A stretch of 64,000 nt of DNA from Spodoptera frugiperda (Eukaryota; Arthropoda; Insecta; Lepidoptera; Noctuidae): positions 1,928,001 through 1,992,000 of the forward strand of contig NC_064214.1 of the NCBI RefSeq assembly GCF_023101765.2. Reading direction: 5' to 3'. Numbering within the stretch: position 1 is the stretch's first letter; every line of letters begins with the position of its first letter. Below, in pieces: positions 23,127 through 34,854 of this stretch. The notes under the pieces were generated by a model. That model searched no databases. It was not told the DNA's origin and saw only the letters and a program-made list of their open reading frames with translations. Position numbers and translations under genes: made by a program.

Positions 23127-25717
23127 AGGGCTTGGCAATAATCACGTCATTAATACATGATAAGGAATCGGAATAATCGTTATTCAATATCCAAAAATAT
23201 AGATGACATGCTGTGTCCAGCTGTATCTATAAATTTGATATCTAAGCAGATAATATTTTACGTTCCGATTATCATAAATCGGTAACCACTCCCTGTTTAA
23301 TTGATTACTATTTCAGTAAAACAAAGAGAACAATCTTTGTTTATTAGTTCTGACCTGACTTGATTATAATAGTCACTACTGTAATTCTAGTAATCCAAAA
23401 TCTATTTTATTATAGGACTTAGACAGTAAAGGACATAACACACTTAGCATGCACCGCTCCAACCTAGCAATTAAATTGTCATTTAAATTTGAACTTTAAA
23501 AGTCAATACATAAAAGCCGATGTCCAGCGCAGGGTCCTCTTGAGTTGTAGTTGAGGTGTCCGTGCGATTTCAACGTACGGATAAGGTGGGATAAGGAGTG
23601 AAAACATCGGGCCGGTGCAAGCGAAACAACGCCGCAACTCTCCATCGGTGCGCTGATTGCAAGCTTGCACTTCGCGGGCGACGCATCGTAAGCACACTGG
23701 CAGCTAGCGGAGTCGTGCTTGTTAAAAATGTGCTTTGACAGTAAGGCTTTACAGCTCCTTACCTTCTATCATTAATGGAATAAAATAAAAACCATCTTCA
23801 ATTCCTTACCAAATGTCCTATATTTAATCATAGTATTATTTTATAGCGCAATTTAGGAGCAATAAAATTGCGCCGAAGCGGACGAAACCTTGAACTCGCA
23901 ATACGAAAAACAATAAACACGCCCCTTTATTGCCCGACGTGGGACAACAGTAAGCCATAAACTTACTCCACTAGTGGATACAAATCTGAATTGTGACGCT
24001 AGCATTAAACATTCATGTACCTACAGAGCTACTAGCCCACCGCGCAAGGCACGCCCCTGGGACCGACAAAACGTAACGAACCGACCTCCACCATCCTTTT
24101 ATGTCCCAGATACATTTTTCTGCCTGCCACACACGCGGCTGTCTTCAGATATATTATTTATGTCGTCACACGTCCCACCCAAATAAAAAGATGTGGTTAC
24201 TGTCTACAAAGAAAAAATCTTGAAAAACAAAATCGGTACTTTATTTATTTTTTTCGTTCTGATACCTCTCACCCGGAGTCAAGTTACAAAGTTTTTATAG
24301 TACACAAAAGGCCATTAAATCAATCACGTTTTCAATGAAAATGGTATTAAAGAGAAATCGGAGGAATAGCTTGCTCACCTTTAGCAAAAAGTCGGTCTGC
24401 GGCAAGGCTTTCCACTAATTCTGAATTTAAATGCATGAGATCGAATAGGTTCACGCAGAGTGGATCCCGCGTTGAGTTTTCCGATTGCCTGTGCTTATGT
24501 ATTTAGGAGAAAAATGGGACTTTAGGTCGTACTTCAGCTTTTACAAAAGACCGTTATCAAAAGAATCTTTTGAATAGATTTACATACGCGCGGGGCGAAC
24601 GTGTCACCCTCCTTTGTGTCGACTCGAACAATATTGTTTGAATCGATAGATGTGATTAATTCTCTATAGTGTTGCTTAGATCTCGTGTTTGTTAAGATAA
24701 ATGTATTTTTCTATAGAAATATTTCTTTACGCATTCGCAAAAAAATCGTACAATAAAAGATACATGTGAAATATTTTTCTCCTTATTTCATAGGAGGGAG
24801 AAAAGTACATGTAGGGTCATCCTCACACACGAAATAAAATAGAAGATTATCTTACAAACAATTAAGGAAATTAACATATCCACTAAATCTCATTAGCTTC
24901 CCATAGAATTAAAGTCAAAACTAAATCCGATTCATTCATCAACCAACTTAAAAAACTAAAACGAATCCGATTACAGTTTTATTCTATCGCCATCGCCATT
25001 ACAATATAATTTACGATCGGTGTGAATGTAACAGATGTCTAGTGCAAGATAGACCCGGCCGCATTTAAATAGAGGCGAGCTGTCGTTGACATAAAGTGCC
25101 ATTGTGAGTCACCCCTAGAACAGGGCGCAAAAAAGAACTCCCTTCTAATTGTTTGCACATTTCGCTCCTCCCTATTATGGGTCGCACGCGCTTGCCGAGG
25201 GGTGTCGATATTACTAGGCGCTACAATTAATATTAATGTGTCCTTGGAGCTATGCATGATATTAACGTAGTATGTTATTGCTGTATTATTCGTCGTATGG
25301 CTTTATTGTAGCAATAAAAATTAAAAAAATGTTTAATTAAATTTCAATGTAGAGAGTATCATTAAAATTAAAGCTTCATTCGGTGATTTAATAAACAAAT
25401 TACTTATAATATTGATGTTTTCATATTTATTTTAATGATTAAATGATTCATCATTCATACGAATGGAATATTTAATAACAATGCTGATATTACACAAATA
25501 TTTATCTAAAAACCCCTAATATTTACAAAGGAAGAAAAAGAGCAAATCAGTCACATTGCAGCCCTATTCCACTGCACACATTGTCAATCCATCAGTCCCC
25601 TACATTTCTATTGTGTTTTTAAATCACCATTGTTGTTCCAAGTGGCTATTTCTGGATCATTTTTTTCGCATACCGCCTACGACTTGGGTACATTGGTACC
25701 CTACTCCAATTCCCTCA

Positions 25718-25862
25718 AGCCTATTGCGAGTTTTCTTACGTTAACGCAATCGAAACGTTACCGCGCTCTGATTGGTTGGTAAATACGAGCTGGCCAATCA
25801 GAGTGCCAAACGTCATAAACGTGTCAATCGCGTTTTAACGTAAAACAAACTCACATTAGGCC
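25718..25862. mobile_element. MITE with long imperfect inverted repeats
   Basis: The left arm AGCCTATTGCGAGTTTTCTT, ACGTTAACGCAATCG, GCTCTGATTGG pairs with the reverse complement of the right end: GGCCTAATGTGAGTTTGTTT, TACGTTAAAACGCGATTG, CACTCTGATTGG. It is about 145 bp in total with arms of 60-70 bases and one roughly 9-base indel. No coding frame; flanking duplication not clear. Confidence 0.65.
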
Positions 25863-27972
25863 CGCAGATTACTTTATCAAAACGTCTCTTCGAGATTTAC
25901 GAAGGCATTTAAATAAACGACAGTCTTTATGGTATAAAGATGCGTCTGAAAAAATAAATTCGTCGGCCATTAAGATTGTTTAAAATAATAACGACTTATG
26001 TTTTAATGTTTTGACGATGTCGCCGTGTTTCTTTTTTATCGGCGTCCTTTTACGAATAGTACTAAACTTTATGTCGGGATTTTATTTAGTTTTAAGAATT
26101 TAAATATTGCCAGATTCACTGGATTTAATGTGATTCTTAAGATGATTTTAGGTTACTTTAATGACGCTATTGTAGGTTAATGTGTTTATTTAAAGAAATG
26201 TTTCGAATTCGGTATCTTGTGTCAGATAGAAAGTTTCAATAGTAACTTTAGTTAAATAATGTTGTCAAAACAAAGTGTTTTGGAAAACGAGCCTCTGTGA
26301 AAACTGTCACATGGGTATTTACCATGTCGTATTATTGCTCTTATTATGATTGCGATAGATAAAGAATTGAGGACCTTGATTTCTACTCGTTTATATATAA
26401 ACTTAAAACATAGTATCAAACAAAATTTAAAAGAGCCCCTGTATCTTAGTGAATACTGCATAGTCTTAAATGTTCAAAATCAAAAGATTTACAACATCTT
26501 CTCCAAGACTAGAACAATACACACTCTACACAGGTTGTTACATCTAATTTAATACACTGCAATATTACAGTTACAACATTAGAACAGTTACTAGCACATT
26601 ACTCTAACTAACACTGAACCACAATATAATAACATTAAGTTTAACTACTACAACTTAGAGTACTATTACTTTATAAATATGACTATTACTACATCTGTAG
26701 CCTTTGTTATTGTTATACTCAAGAACAGTGCTAACAAAGGCCTTTTGTGTATATTTTACGCAAAATAGTTTTGGGTGTAGTTTAAACATAAGTAAATATG
26801 AAAGGATTTGTGAGTTTGAGCTGTTATGATGTGAAATGAAAATGTCGTTTTATTTTCCTTGAATTTTTTGGGAATGTGTCTACTTTTCGGATGTTATGAA
26901 ATTTTTCTGTGTCTTGTAAATAAACATCAGTTCCTTAATTTTTCCGAATTTTATACAAAAATTACATTTAAAATATTAATTACAAAATTTTTATTCGATT
27001 TTAAACTTCATACTATATCCTAGTGTTACAAATATCCTATAGTATTTACAAAAAAATATACTCCATGTTATGCAAATACTCAAATAGGTACATACCTACA
27101 TATAAAATGACTTGAACATTTTTCCTCATGATACGTAAAATATCTTGCCAACATTTTATAATTTACGTGTTCAAAACAAAAGAATGCATCATAATCTATC
27201 ACCTTCGAACATCGTCATACATCATTCTCAAACTTAATAGTCTTTGGAATACACAGATGCAATTTTAAAACACGAGGCGAGAGCCCCTATTCCCAAGTCT
27301 ATCGATACAGCAAATCTTCGGCTCAACAGCCAATACGTTTAGCGCGTAATAAATCACCCTGTAACACCCCTACACTACCGAACCCATTATTTGGGGTAAC
27401 CGTGCGTTTACCCCTACCTAGGGATAGTGATGTGCAAGGCACAACTTGATTACGTCATTACCCCATGCAGTGTACAAGATTAAAAATCATCGATACTGCT
27501 AATGAACTCGTCAAAATATTATTTATTGTTATTCGTCCCTTAAGATTTTGGGGTGAAATTAGTACTGGGATAAAATATGAATCATGATTTTTAATTTAAT
27601 TTTTTCTTATTCTTTTTTTTAGCAAGGGTTTGAATAAATTAATTAGTTTACTGTTATTCTCAATTCTTTTTCCTTTAAATTTTAATAAAGTAAATAAAAT
27701 GTTAACGGAATCCATTGAATAAGTTAATGTAAATATCGATGTATACAAGGAAAATTTTATTGAAAATACACAGGTTCGTAATAAATAAAAATACTGTTTT
27801 TAAGGCTTTAATAAATTAACCAACAACTTCTCGTAGAAGTTCTGAGGTAAATGTTTGGTGGAATATAAATATAAATTGTAAAATATAGTTTACACTACAT
27901 ACAAACAGTTTTAAGTGATATGAAACTATTATTAACATACGGACAAATCAAGATTATGCAGCTACTGTACAT

Positions 27973-28147
27973 GAGACCACCACAGATGGTGCCCAGTAGG
28001 GCTGGTGCCTGATCCGAAAATGCGGATTACCGGGGCTCCGGCTCAAAAAGCAGAAACGGGGTGGTTTTGGTCAGTAAGAGTCTGACTCTCCCTTTCGCCT
28101 CGCCCAAGGTGGGAATCGATTGGATGATGTCCCCCCTCCTCAAAAAA
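27973..28147 (+). mobile_element. R1-like LINE 3' fragment
   Basis: GAGACCACCACAGATGGTGC, CCAGTAGGGCTGGTGCCTGA, GGGGTGGTTTTGGTCAGTAA, GAGTCTGACTCTCCC and ATTGGATGATG before a short A tail. It is the same 3' UTR as 52640-52846. No clear target duplication. Confidence 0.7.
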
Positions 28148-29428
28148 TGCCATTCTCGGGGCATACCAATATTTTGAAGCGACTAACACAAGTGCTGCTT
28201 GCCCCAAACATAATAATTAAAAGCATAATTTTGTAAAGAACTATTTAGCTGTACCCCAAAAGTCGGGTCATTTGTACATGTGATTGTCCGCATTTATCAA
28301 GCGATGCAATTTTCCCCAGACGTGCATAACATTTACGAATTTCGCTTAAAACACATGACTCTGAGGTTAATGTGTTTGCTCTATGCAAGTTTAGATTACA
28401 GGGGAATTTGTGTTTTTATTACTAACATACGTAGGGTACAAATAAATGCGTGTTTTAATTAATCTTTTAGTTTTGGTAATGGAAAGTAATTTGTAGGTCA
28501 ATGTGATGTTTTCCTTAAAATACTGCAGTTGCTTGAGGGAACTATTAACGTGATTAATTTCAATACATACTTGTTGTACTATATAATTCAATTTAAATAA
28601 TGAATAAATAAACACTATATACAACTTACTATAACTTAAAACTAAAATGAAGAAAAATAAATAAAACTAAAACAAAAATTCTAAAATTGGAAAGTTTCTA
28701 GTTACAATACATTCTTTATCACATAAGGCAATAAACACAACTGTGTCAGTTGTCAACAGTGTCAAATGACTACAACTGCAAAATGTTCCTCGTTTTCCGA
28801 CCCTAAGTTCTATGGTATTATTGAGTTTTTGAAATTAATGGTTTCCTTGCACCCTCTCTCTAAGTGAAACTAATTATGTAATATACCTAATTGTTTAAAA
28901 TAAGGCACCCTATAACTTTACTAACTTTTACGAAGCCTTACAAAAATTAAATAATTACTTGATATTGTATATGGTCAGTCTTTTCGGAGAATTATCATTT
29001 TGACGTTATATAGTAGAACATATTTAAGTATAAGTTAAGATTTATAAATAAGTGGATCTGCTCTTGACATCGTGAAGAGTTATTAAAATCTAAAAAAGGG
29101 TCGTTTCTTTTATCTTTTACGTAGGTATTTCAGTTACTAAAAATGTTTTTTTGTCAGTTCATTACCTCTTGACGCAGCACTAAAACATTTTTGATGTTTA
29201 GCTGATATTTTACTGAGAAATCCTTCGTCAGGTAGTTATTTAAATATTTTATTTGGACAGGCGCTCTTTTTGAATTTATTGACCTAGCTTCATGTACCGT
29301 ATTATAACGAACTATAAAATTGGTTTTGTTATTTGTTCTGATTTACGTAACGTGTCTCTTGTCATAGATGCTACAAAAGTGAGTTAGTTTTTAGGTTTTA
29401 ACTATTTATAAAGGTATAATATTCTTTT

Positions 29429-29738
29429 ATTTTGTTTATTACGCCAGTTAACAAATAGACGGATCACCTGATGGTAAGCAATTGCCACCGCTCATGGACA
29501 CCCTATACACAAGAGGCGTATTTACGTTGCCAGACGTTGGGAATTTTTTGTTGGAGTTTAGAAATTTAAGGGTTGTTGGGGAATCGGGGACTGGGAAGGG
29601 GTAATTGAGCTTCTAGTAACCTCATTTACACAACGAAACACACGCAAGCGTTGTTTCACGTCGGTTTTATGTGAGGCCGTGGTATCACTTCGGTCGAGCC
29701 GGCCCATTCATGCCGAAGCATGACTCTCCCACACTTAT
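29429..29738 (-). repeat. Lepidopteran interspersed repeat B, longest copy
   Basis: Reverse orientation: GACGGATCACCTGATGGTAA, GCAATTGCCACCGCTCATGG, TTTAAGGGTTGTTGGGGAAT, TGTTTCACGTCGGTTTTATG, TGAGGCCGTGGTATCAC and ending ATGCCGAAGCATGACTCTCC. At about 310 bp it gives the fullest order of the family in the window. Confidence 0.7.
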
Positions 29739-30311
29739 GATATTGCTAAGACTTTCTATAACAAAAATCTTTCACTTAACTCATTGTTTTAGTACAGAAC
29801 GTTCCACTCAGTAAAACATAATAAATTCAAATTTATTATCATTTCTCTAATCAAAAAGTCATTTACAATATTAGAACTGTTCCTTTCCACCAAAAATAAT
29901 ATAAATTTACGTAGAAACGGAAATCTTTATTAGGAGTCTCCCTAACTCACAGCTTCACCTTAATCAGGTAATAAAAACAGTCTACTTGTCCAATATTAGG
30001 CATCATTTATATCTATTAAGGCGGCTAACTTAGGAGGGTCGTTCAAGGCATTTAGAATTTGGTGTTGTCAGTGTCTTCGTCAATTTTTGTAATGGAATGG
30101 ACAGGAAAAAAGATCAAGTGAAACAAAAGTAGTCTGGTTTTTGTATGAATACGTTGATTTAATGGTAGTCTTGAACAGATTAGACTGCTTTAAAAAAGTC
30201 TATCTGCGATTAATCGGCTTTTACCTACTATCTTTTTTGGATATCAAATGGACATTTAGTCAAATAAAAACCTTTTTCATTTGGGAGATACGCAAAGATT
30301 TACACAATGAC

Positions 30312-30419
30312 ACCTTACGATTTAACTGTACAGTTTTAACTGAATCAAATCAAGAATAGAAAAAAACTACAGTTTAACTATACACTTACAGTTAAAATTG
30401 CACAGTTAAATCGTAAGGT
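30312..30419. mobile_element. 108-bp MITE with 31-bp inverted repeats
   Basis: The left TIR begins ACCTTACGATTTAACTGTAC and ends TTTTAACTG. The right TIR is its inverse (CAGTTAAAATTGCACAG, then TTAAATCGTAAGGT). About 29 of 31 positions match. The TIR itself contains two inverted TTAACTG copies. The loop is about 46 bp. No target duplication recognised. Confidence 0.75.
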
Positions 30420-30795
30420 CGGTCGCGTGCATTACATTGAAAGCTCTATATATTGCAGTTCTCGCTACCGCAACAATCGAGCAGTCAATATAGTAGCTTT
30501 TAATTTTTAAGAACTAAATTTAATACTTCAAGTTGTATTCTAAAATAACCTTTACTACCCTTATTTTAGAACATACAGTAAATCGAAATTTATTTCAGTC
30601 TATCTTGTAAGACGTAAACAGTAATACAGGTAGTATTCTGACCTCAACTCGTAAAGGTTTATGAAGACGTTGTGTTAAATGTGCCTGAACGGATGGTTAA
30701 GAGGCTTGCTGTTTCTGAGAGTACATGCCTTTCTATATACCTATATAGAGTAGTTTAGGTAATGAATAGTATCTATATAGAGTGACGTTCACTCA

Positions 30796-30990
30796 TCTAT
30801 AATATAAGAATAAGTCAGGTTTTCTTTCCTGACGCTATAACTTCAGAACGCACGAACCAATTTTCACGGTTTTGCATTCGTTAGAAAGTTTTCGAGCTTA
30901 GTAAGGTTTGCTATAGCAAAGAAAAATTTCAAGAGAAAAGCAGAAAAATAAGGAAAATCATGGGTGGCGAAACGGAGTTTGCCGGATTTA
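30796..30990 (+). mobile_element. Short Helitron, decayed 3' end
   Basis: An A at 30795 precedes TCTATAATATAAGAATAAG, a standard Helitron 5' end. The interior TTTCTTTCCTGACGCTATAA, GCATTCGTTAGAAAG and AAATCATGGGTGGCGAAACG matches, in the opposite orientation, the intact copy at 41362-41568. The 3' hairpin GGCGAAACGGAGTTTGCC is kept, but the terminal GCTAG has decayed to TTAAT. Confidence 0.7.
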
Positions 30991-31249
30991 ATATATGTTA
31001 TACCTAAATGATGATGACCTAAATGATTTTTGCCTAAATGATGATGACGTAGATATAGGTAGTTGTGTTACGTTTCACTAGGTAAGATACGTTGTACAAC
31101 AGGTCACCGAAATTGAAAATGGCGCTATGGCGTAGTACTTATAAGGAGAGTAATAATAAGGGGGTATAATATTTAAAGTGTGCAGCTGTGTATATACCCT
31201 TTTTAGTATAAGGGGTGATTGAAGCATTAAACAAACATAAAGGATAATA

Positions 31250-31449
31250 GGGTAGATGACTAATTTTAATGTCCGTCTTGTAGATTATTTTAAAATATTA
31301 AACACGTATTTTTTTTCTACGGAAACAAATACTTTCGGAGATATATCGATTTTAAATATCGCGTGACTTCACTTCTAGGTGCATTTTATATGTAGAAATG
31401 ACGTATTTGCTCCCACTCCAAAACTTTGATTCGTTTTATCTAAGTATTG
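31250..31449. repeat. Unclassified repeat family E, copy 2, left part
   Basis: Matches 12498-12700. It is interrupted at 31450 by a foldback element and resumes at 31639-31693 (ACTTTTTCATTACCTAAGTGAC), so the foldback insertion is younger. Confidence 0.65.
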
Positions 31450-31457
31450 TTATCTTA

Positions 31458-31630
31458 ATTAATTATTAGCGTGTCGCGCGTATTACTGTAGCAGTAGCAG
31501 CGCGACTGCTCATGAATATGAGCCTCTAGGATGTTTTGAAACTAGTCGAGGTCCTTGTCAAACAGTTACGTGAGTAAGCCATAATAATTAATTTAGTATG
31601 TCTCACGAAAGTTATAATAAAATTATATTG
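31458..31630. mobile_element. Foldback-family element nested in family E
   Basis: Carries the core in reverse (CTGCTCATGAATATGAGCCT, TTACGTGAGTAAGC, CATAATAATTAAT), then the tail TAGTATGTCTCACGAAAG in the same sense as at 45940. Flanks are TTATCTTA (31450-31457) and TTATCTAA (31631-31638), an 8-base duplication with one mismatch. Non-coding. Confidence 0.65.
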
Positions 31631-32194
31631 TTATCTAATATGACAAAATAAAAAAAATACATATATATATAACTTTTTCATTACCTAAGTGACAGACTAA
31701 ATAGATTTCTAGTTTCATTATCCCTATTCTCGAAGAGTCAAAGATGACAATAACTATATTGTGTTGCTGAGAAAATATTCCTACAAGTATTATTAGTCAC
31801 ATGTAATTGGGAATGAGTCTATGGCCATTCAGTAACTACAAGAATAGTCTTCAGGCTACAATAGAGTCTTTCCAAATTGGATATTTTTTTGGCTATAATG
31901 ATGCTTTTTGCTTGACCCTTGAAATACCTTCTTCGTTATATCCTAATAGTACATTCAACCCAATTACCAATGACGAAAAAAAAAAATATATTTCTTATAA
32001 TAGTGCAAAGAATACTAGTTCTTGTTATCTCTATCGTAAGAGCTAGTGAGATAATAATTATTTACTAATTGGTAAATTGGTTTCTTTGGAAAGAGTCCTT
32101 AGTGTTCTGGTTAGAACTTCCAAGAAGAAGAAACGCTATTTATCGGTTACAACTGTTACTGATAATATTGTTACATAGAAATAGAAATTAAGCC

Positions 32195-32450
32195 ATTTTA
32201 ACGGTGGTTTGTATTAGTGTGTATTGCGTTGTGTGAGTGAGGTTACTGGAGGCCCTATTACCCCATTAGGAAGGGAGGACCTTCCTAATCTTCCGAATCC
32301 CCGATTTTCCAACCACCCTTAAATTCATAACCCCCAATAAGCCGGCCACACACTTATAACGCCTCTGGTGTCTGAGTGTCCATGGGCGACGGCGATAGCT
32401 TACCATCAGGCGATACGTCTGCTCGTTTAACAGTTTATACAATAAAAAAT
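32195..32450 (+). repeat. Lepidopteran interspersed repeat B
   Basis: GTGTGAGTGAGGTTACTGGA, CCCTTAAATTCATAACCCCC, CTTATAACGCCTCTGG, CATGGGCGACGGCGATAGCT and TACCATCAGGCGATACGTCT. It contains a small local inversion-like duplication (CCCATTAGGAAGGGAGGACC). Confidence 0.65.
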
Positions 32451-32639
32451 ATGCGTTAATTTTAGAATTACGACCTGATTTCCCTAGATTTCATATTTCA
32501 GACAATTATTGTTACAAATAAACATCATGCAATTTATACTTACTTTTCGAGTCTAATTGTGTGTGCATACAGTGCACGACGGCAATGCAAAATAGCGAGC
32601 CGCCCGTCACGTGTCTCAAACTCCGACCCGCACAATACA

Positions 32640-32755
32640 ATTAATTATTATGTTATCGACTTACTCATGTAACTATTTGACGAGAAACTCGACTAGTTTC
32701 AAACCATGCTAGAGGCTCATATTCAAGAGCAGTTTCCCGCGACATACTATTTCAT
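32640..32755 (+). mobile_element. Foldback-family solo arm
   Basis: AATTAATTATTATGTTATCG, ACTTACTCATGTAAC, TTTGACGAGAAACTCGACTA, GTTTCAAACCATGCTAGAGG and CTCATATTCAAGAGCAG, the same order as the left arm at 16487. The opposite arm is absent. Confidence 0.6.
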
Positions 32756-34478
32756 TTTCCCCCTATATGTCAAAAAGCCAACAAATCTCAAAATCAATAT
32801 CAATATCACGGGTAAACAATAAAGTTTATTCGCTCTCATTATTTAGCTGATGAGGGCATTAACGCTGGATGGTGGACGCTCATCTGTCTCCCAGTGATCG
32901 CTGTGTTCATTACACGAATATAGAGCCACAGCTGATATATGGCTCTCATTGTCGCGAACTAACAACAGTCCATTCTCCCTAACGGCCGGTCCACTGACCT
33001 CATACGTCCGGCCTAGTGCTACCAGCCTTTATATTGAAAGTTGGAATCGTAATATGGCTTCTTTCGGTTATTGACAGCCTATTTCGGAGCCAATAATGTG
33101 ATTGCTGAGATTGTATGGCGAGTAAGGGCATTACGGTATTGCGAAATGCTTGTGAACAAATAGTGTTAGGAATATTTTTTGCGTGTTTTGATTATTATTT
33201 AATGCTCTTTGTTGTAAACCCATATTAACATTAAATGTCCTTTATTTGATTAAATATATTATTGTTTTTATTACGTTCAAATCACCGATGCAAGTATTGA
33301 AACAAAATGTGTTTAGTTTGTCTTCATAATAGTTGCATTTTTAGACAGATGTCATTAAAAATCAGTTTATTAACACTCCGTTTCCTAACCAACTGTAGTG
33401 TCTGTTCAAAATAATGATATTTTTAAAACGTCTCCGACAATATCTGCGAATGATGTGCAGCACAAACATTGTCTTCACGAAAACACCACAAAAGGAACGA
33501 ATCAATTTGTTTGGTTTCTCCCCTCTGTCCTAGGGTTTATCATCAAGCTATTTCAACGGGGGTCGGAATGCGATTTTCTTTTGCCTTGCGGCCCGATGTG
33601 TCATATTGATTTTGTACTACAATCGAAATCTTCTGGGATTACCATTCTGTTTTGCGAAAAGTTTGCACGGAAGCCACGAAATGAAAATGTTCCCATTTCC
33701 ATTTTTCCTGTTATGTAGGATGATAAATAAAACAAAATGCATGACGAGGTCTTGTTATTTTTTTCTGCATGAAAGCCATACCTATGTGTATGTGTTTGAC
33801 CAATTGTTGTTTGTAGCAGAAATTGCAATGTTGGGTTCCTAGAAGATAAATAACATAAACAATAGTCTAAAAGGGACTCGGACATATAGAATAGACAATC
33901 AAATATTGAAAGCAATAATACCAATTTTATTTTGCAAGCATTTCAATAAATGGTCACTTTTATGCTTCGATACTAATAAACTAATGCAATATTATGTTAT
34001 TTGAAGTAAATATAAAATTACAAATTATTATACCATAATCTGGTGTTATTGACGCAATAATTAAATGCAATGTTTACACAAATAATAAATGTCAACTATT
34101 GCAATTTAGTACATAGTACACGATTTACATGTTTATATTTTATTTTGTTTACACTATCTGAATTTATCTCTGATTAAAATCTGGGTTAGGGATGGCAATT
34201 TGAATAAATTTTAACCAAGTAAACGGTATCGAAATAGAGAATCTCATTGAAAATACAATGGATAAGCGGTTGACCCCCATTATCGATCCGAATCACATGG
34301 AAAATAAGTTTTACTGCTATGCGGCCTACCTTATCGTATTTTCTAAACTTCCTTTTGAATTGCCAATCACAATTACGGCCAAAGTAAACCAATATTTATT
34401 GACAAAGTTCGATTTCGAATTTAATCAGGGTATTATTTCGATTGTTGGTTCGGATTGTTAAAAATGTGTATATAGTAA

Positions 34479-34509
34479 AGGCCGTCAGCTCAAAAGTGGC
34501 CTAACCCAC
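34479..34509 (+). repeat. Left terminal inverted repeat
   Basis: Starts AGGCCGTCAGC and runs into AAAAGTGGCCTAACCCAC. The internal motif AAAGTGGCCTAACC is repeated at 34663-34676. Confidence 0.8.
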
Positions 34510-34661
34510 AATTTTTCATAATCGTACTTATCTATTGCAATTCATTCGAAACTTGATAAATTTTAATGTTAAACCGGCCTATCTCTAGTTTCACCCTTAG
34601 TTAGAAGATGGCGTCGTTAACATTATTTTTGCATGCATTGTTTTTGCCTACGTTACAGTGT

Positions 34662-34691
34662 AAAAGTGGCCTAACCAGCTTAGGCCATTTT
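34662..34691. promoter_or_regulatory. Subterminal palindrome in the transposon
   Basis: AAAAGTGGCCTAACC is followed at once by its rough inverse AGCTTAGGCCATTTTT. It sits about 165 bp upstream of the gene's ATG, so it could serve transposase binding, transcription, or both. Confidence 0.5.
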
Positions 34692-34854
34692 TGCATCCTG
34701 GCAACACCCCTATTTTGGCGGGTTAGGTTGACAGCTGTCATCGAAATGTTAAATTTTTTCCGTATACCGCGCGTAAAGTTTTAAGACACTTGTATGAACA
34801 AAGATCGGCATCTTATCTTGTGGATTGTATTGAAAATCTATAAAACTATTCACT

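Noticed and set aside
33398..33924. Overlapping 106- and 107-codon frames on both strands
   Set aside because: Antiparallel overlap, no recognisable motifs and no splice signals; best explained as a chance stop-free stretch.
34839..34845. TATAAAA as promoter of the transposon gene
   Set aside because: Only 10 bases before the ATG at 34855, so transcription from it would begin past the start codon; the true promoter must be further upstream.
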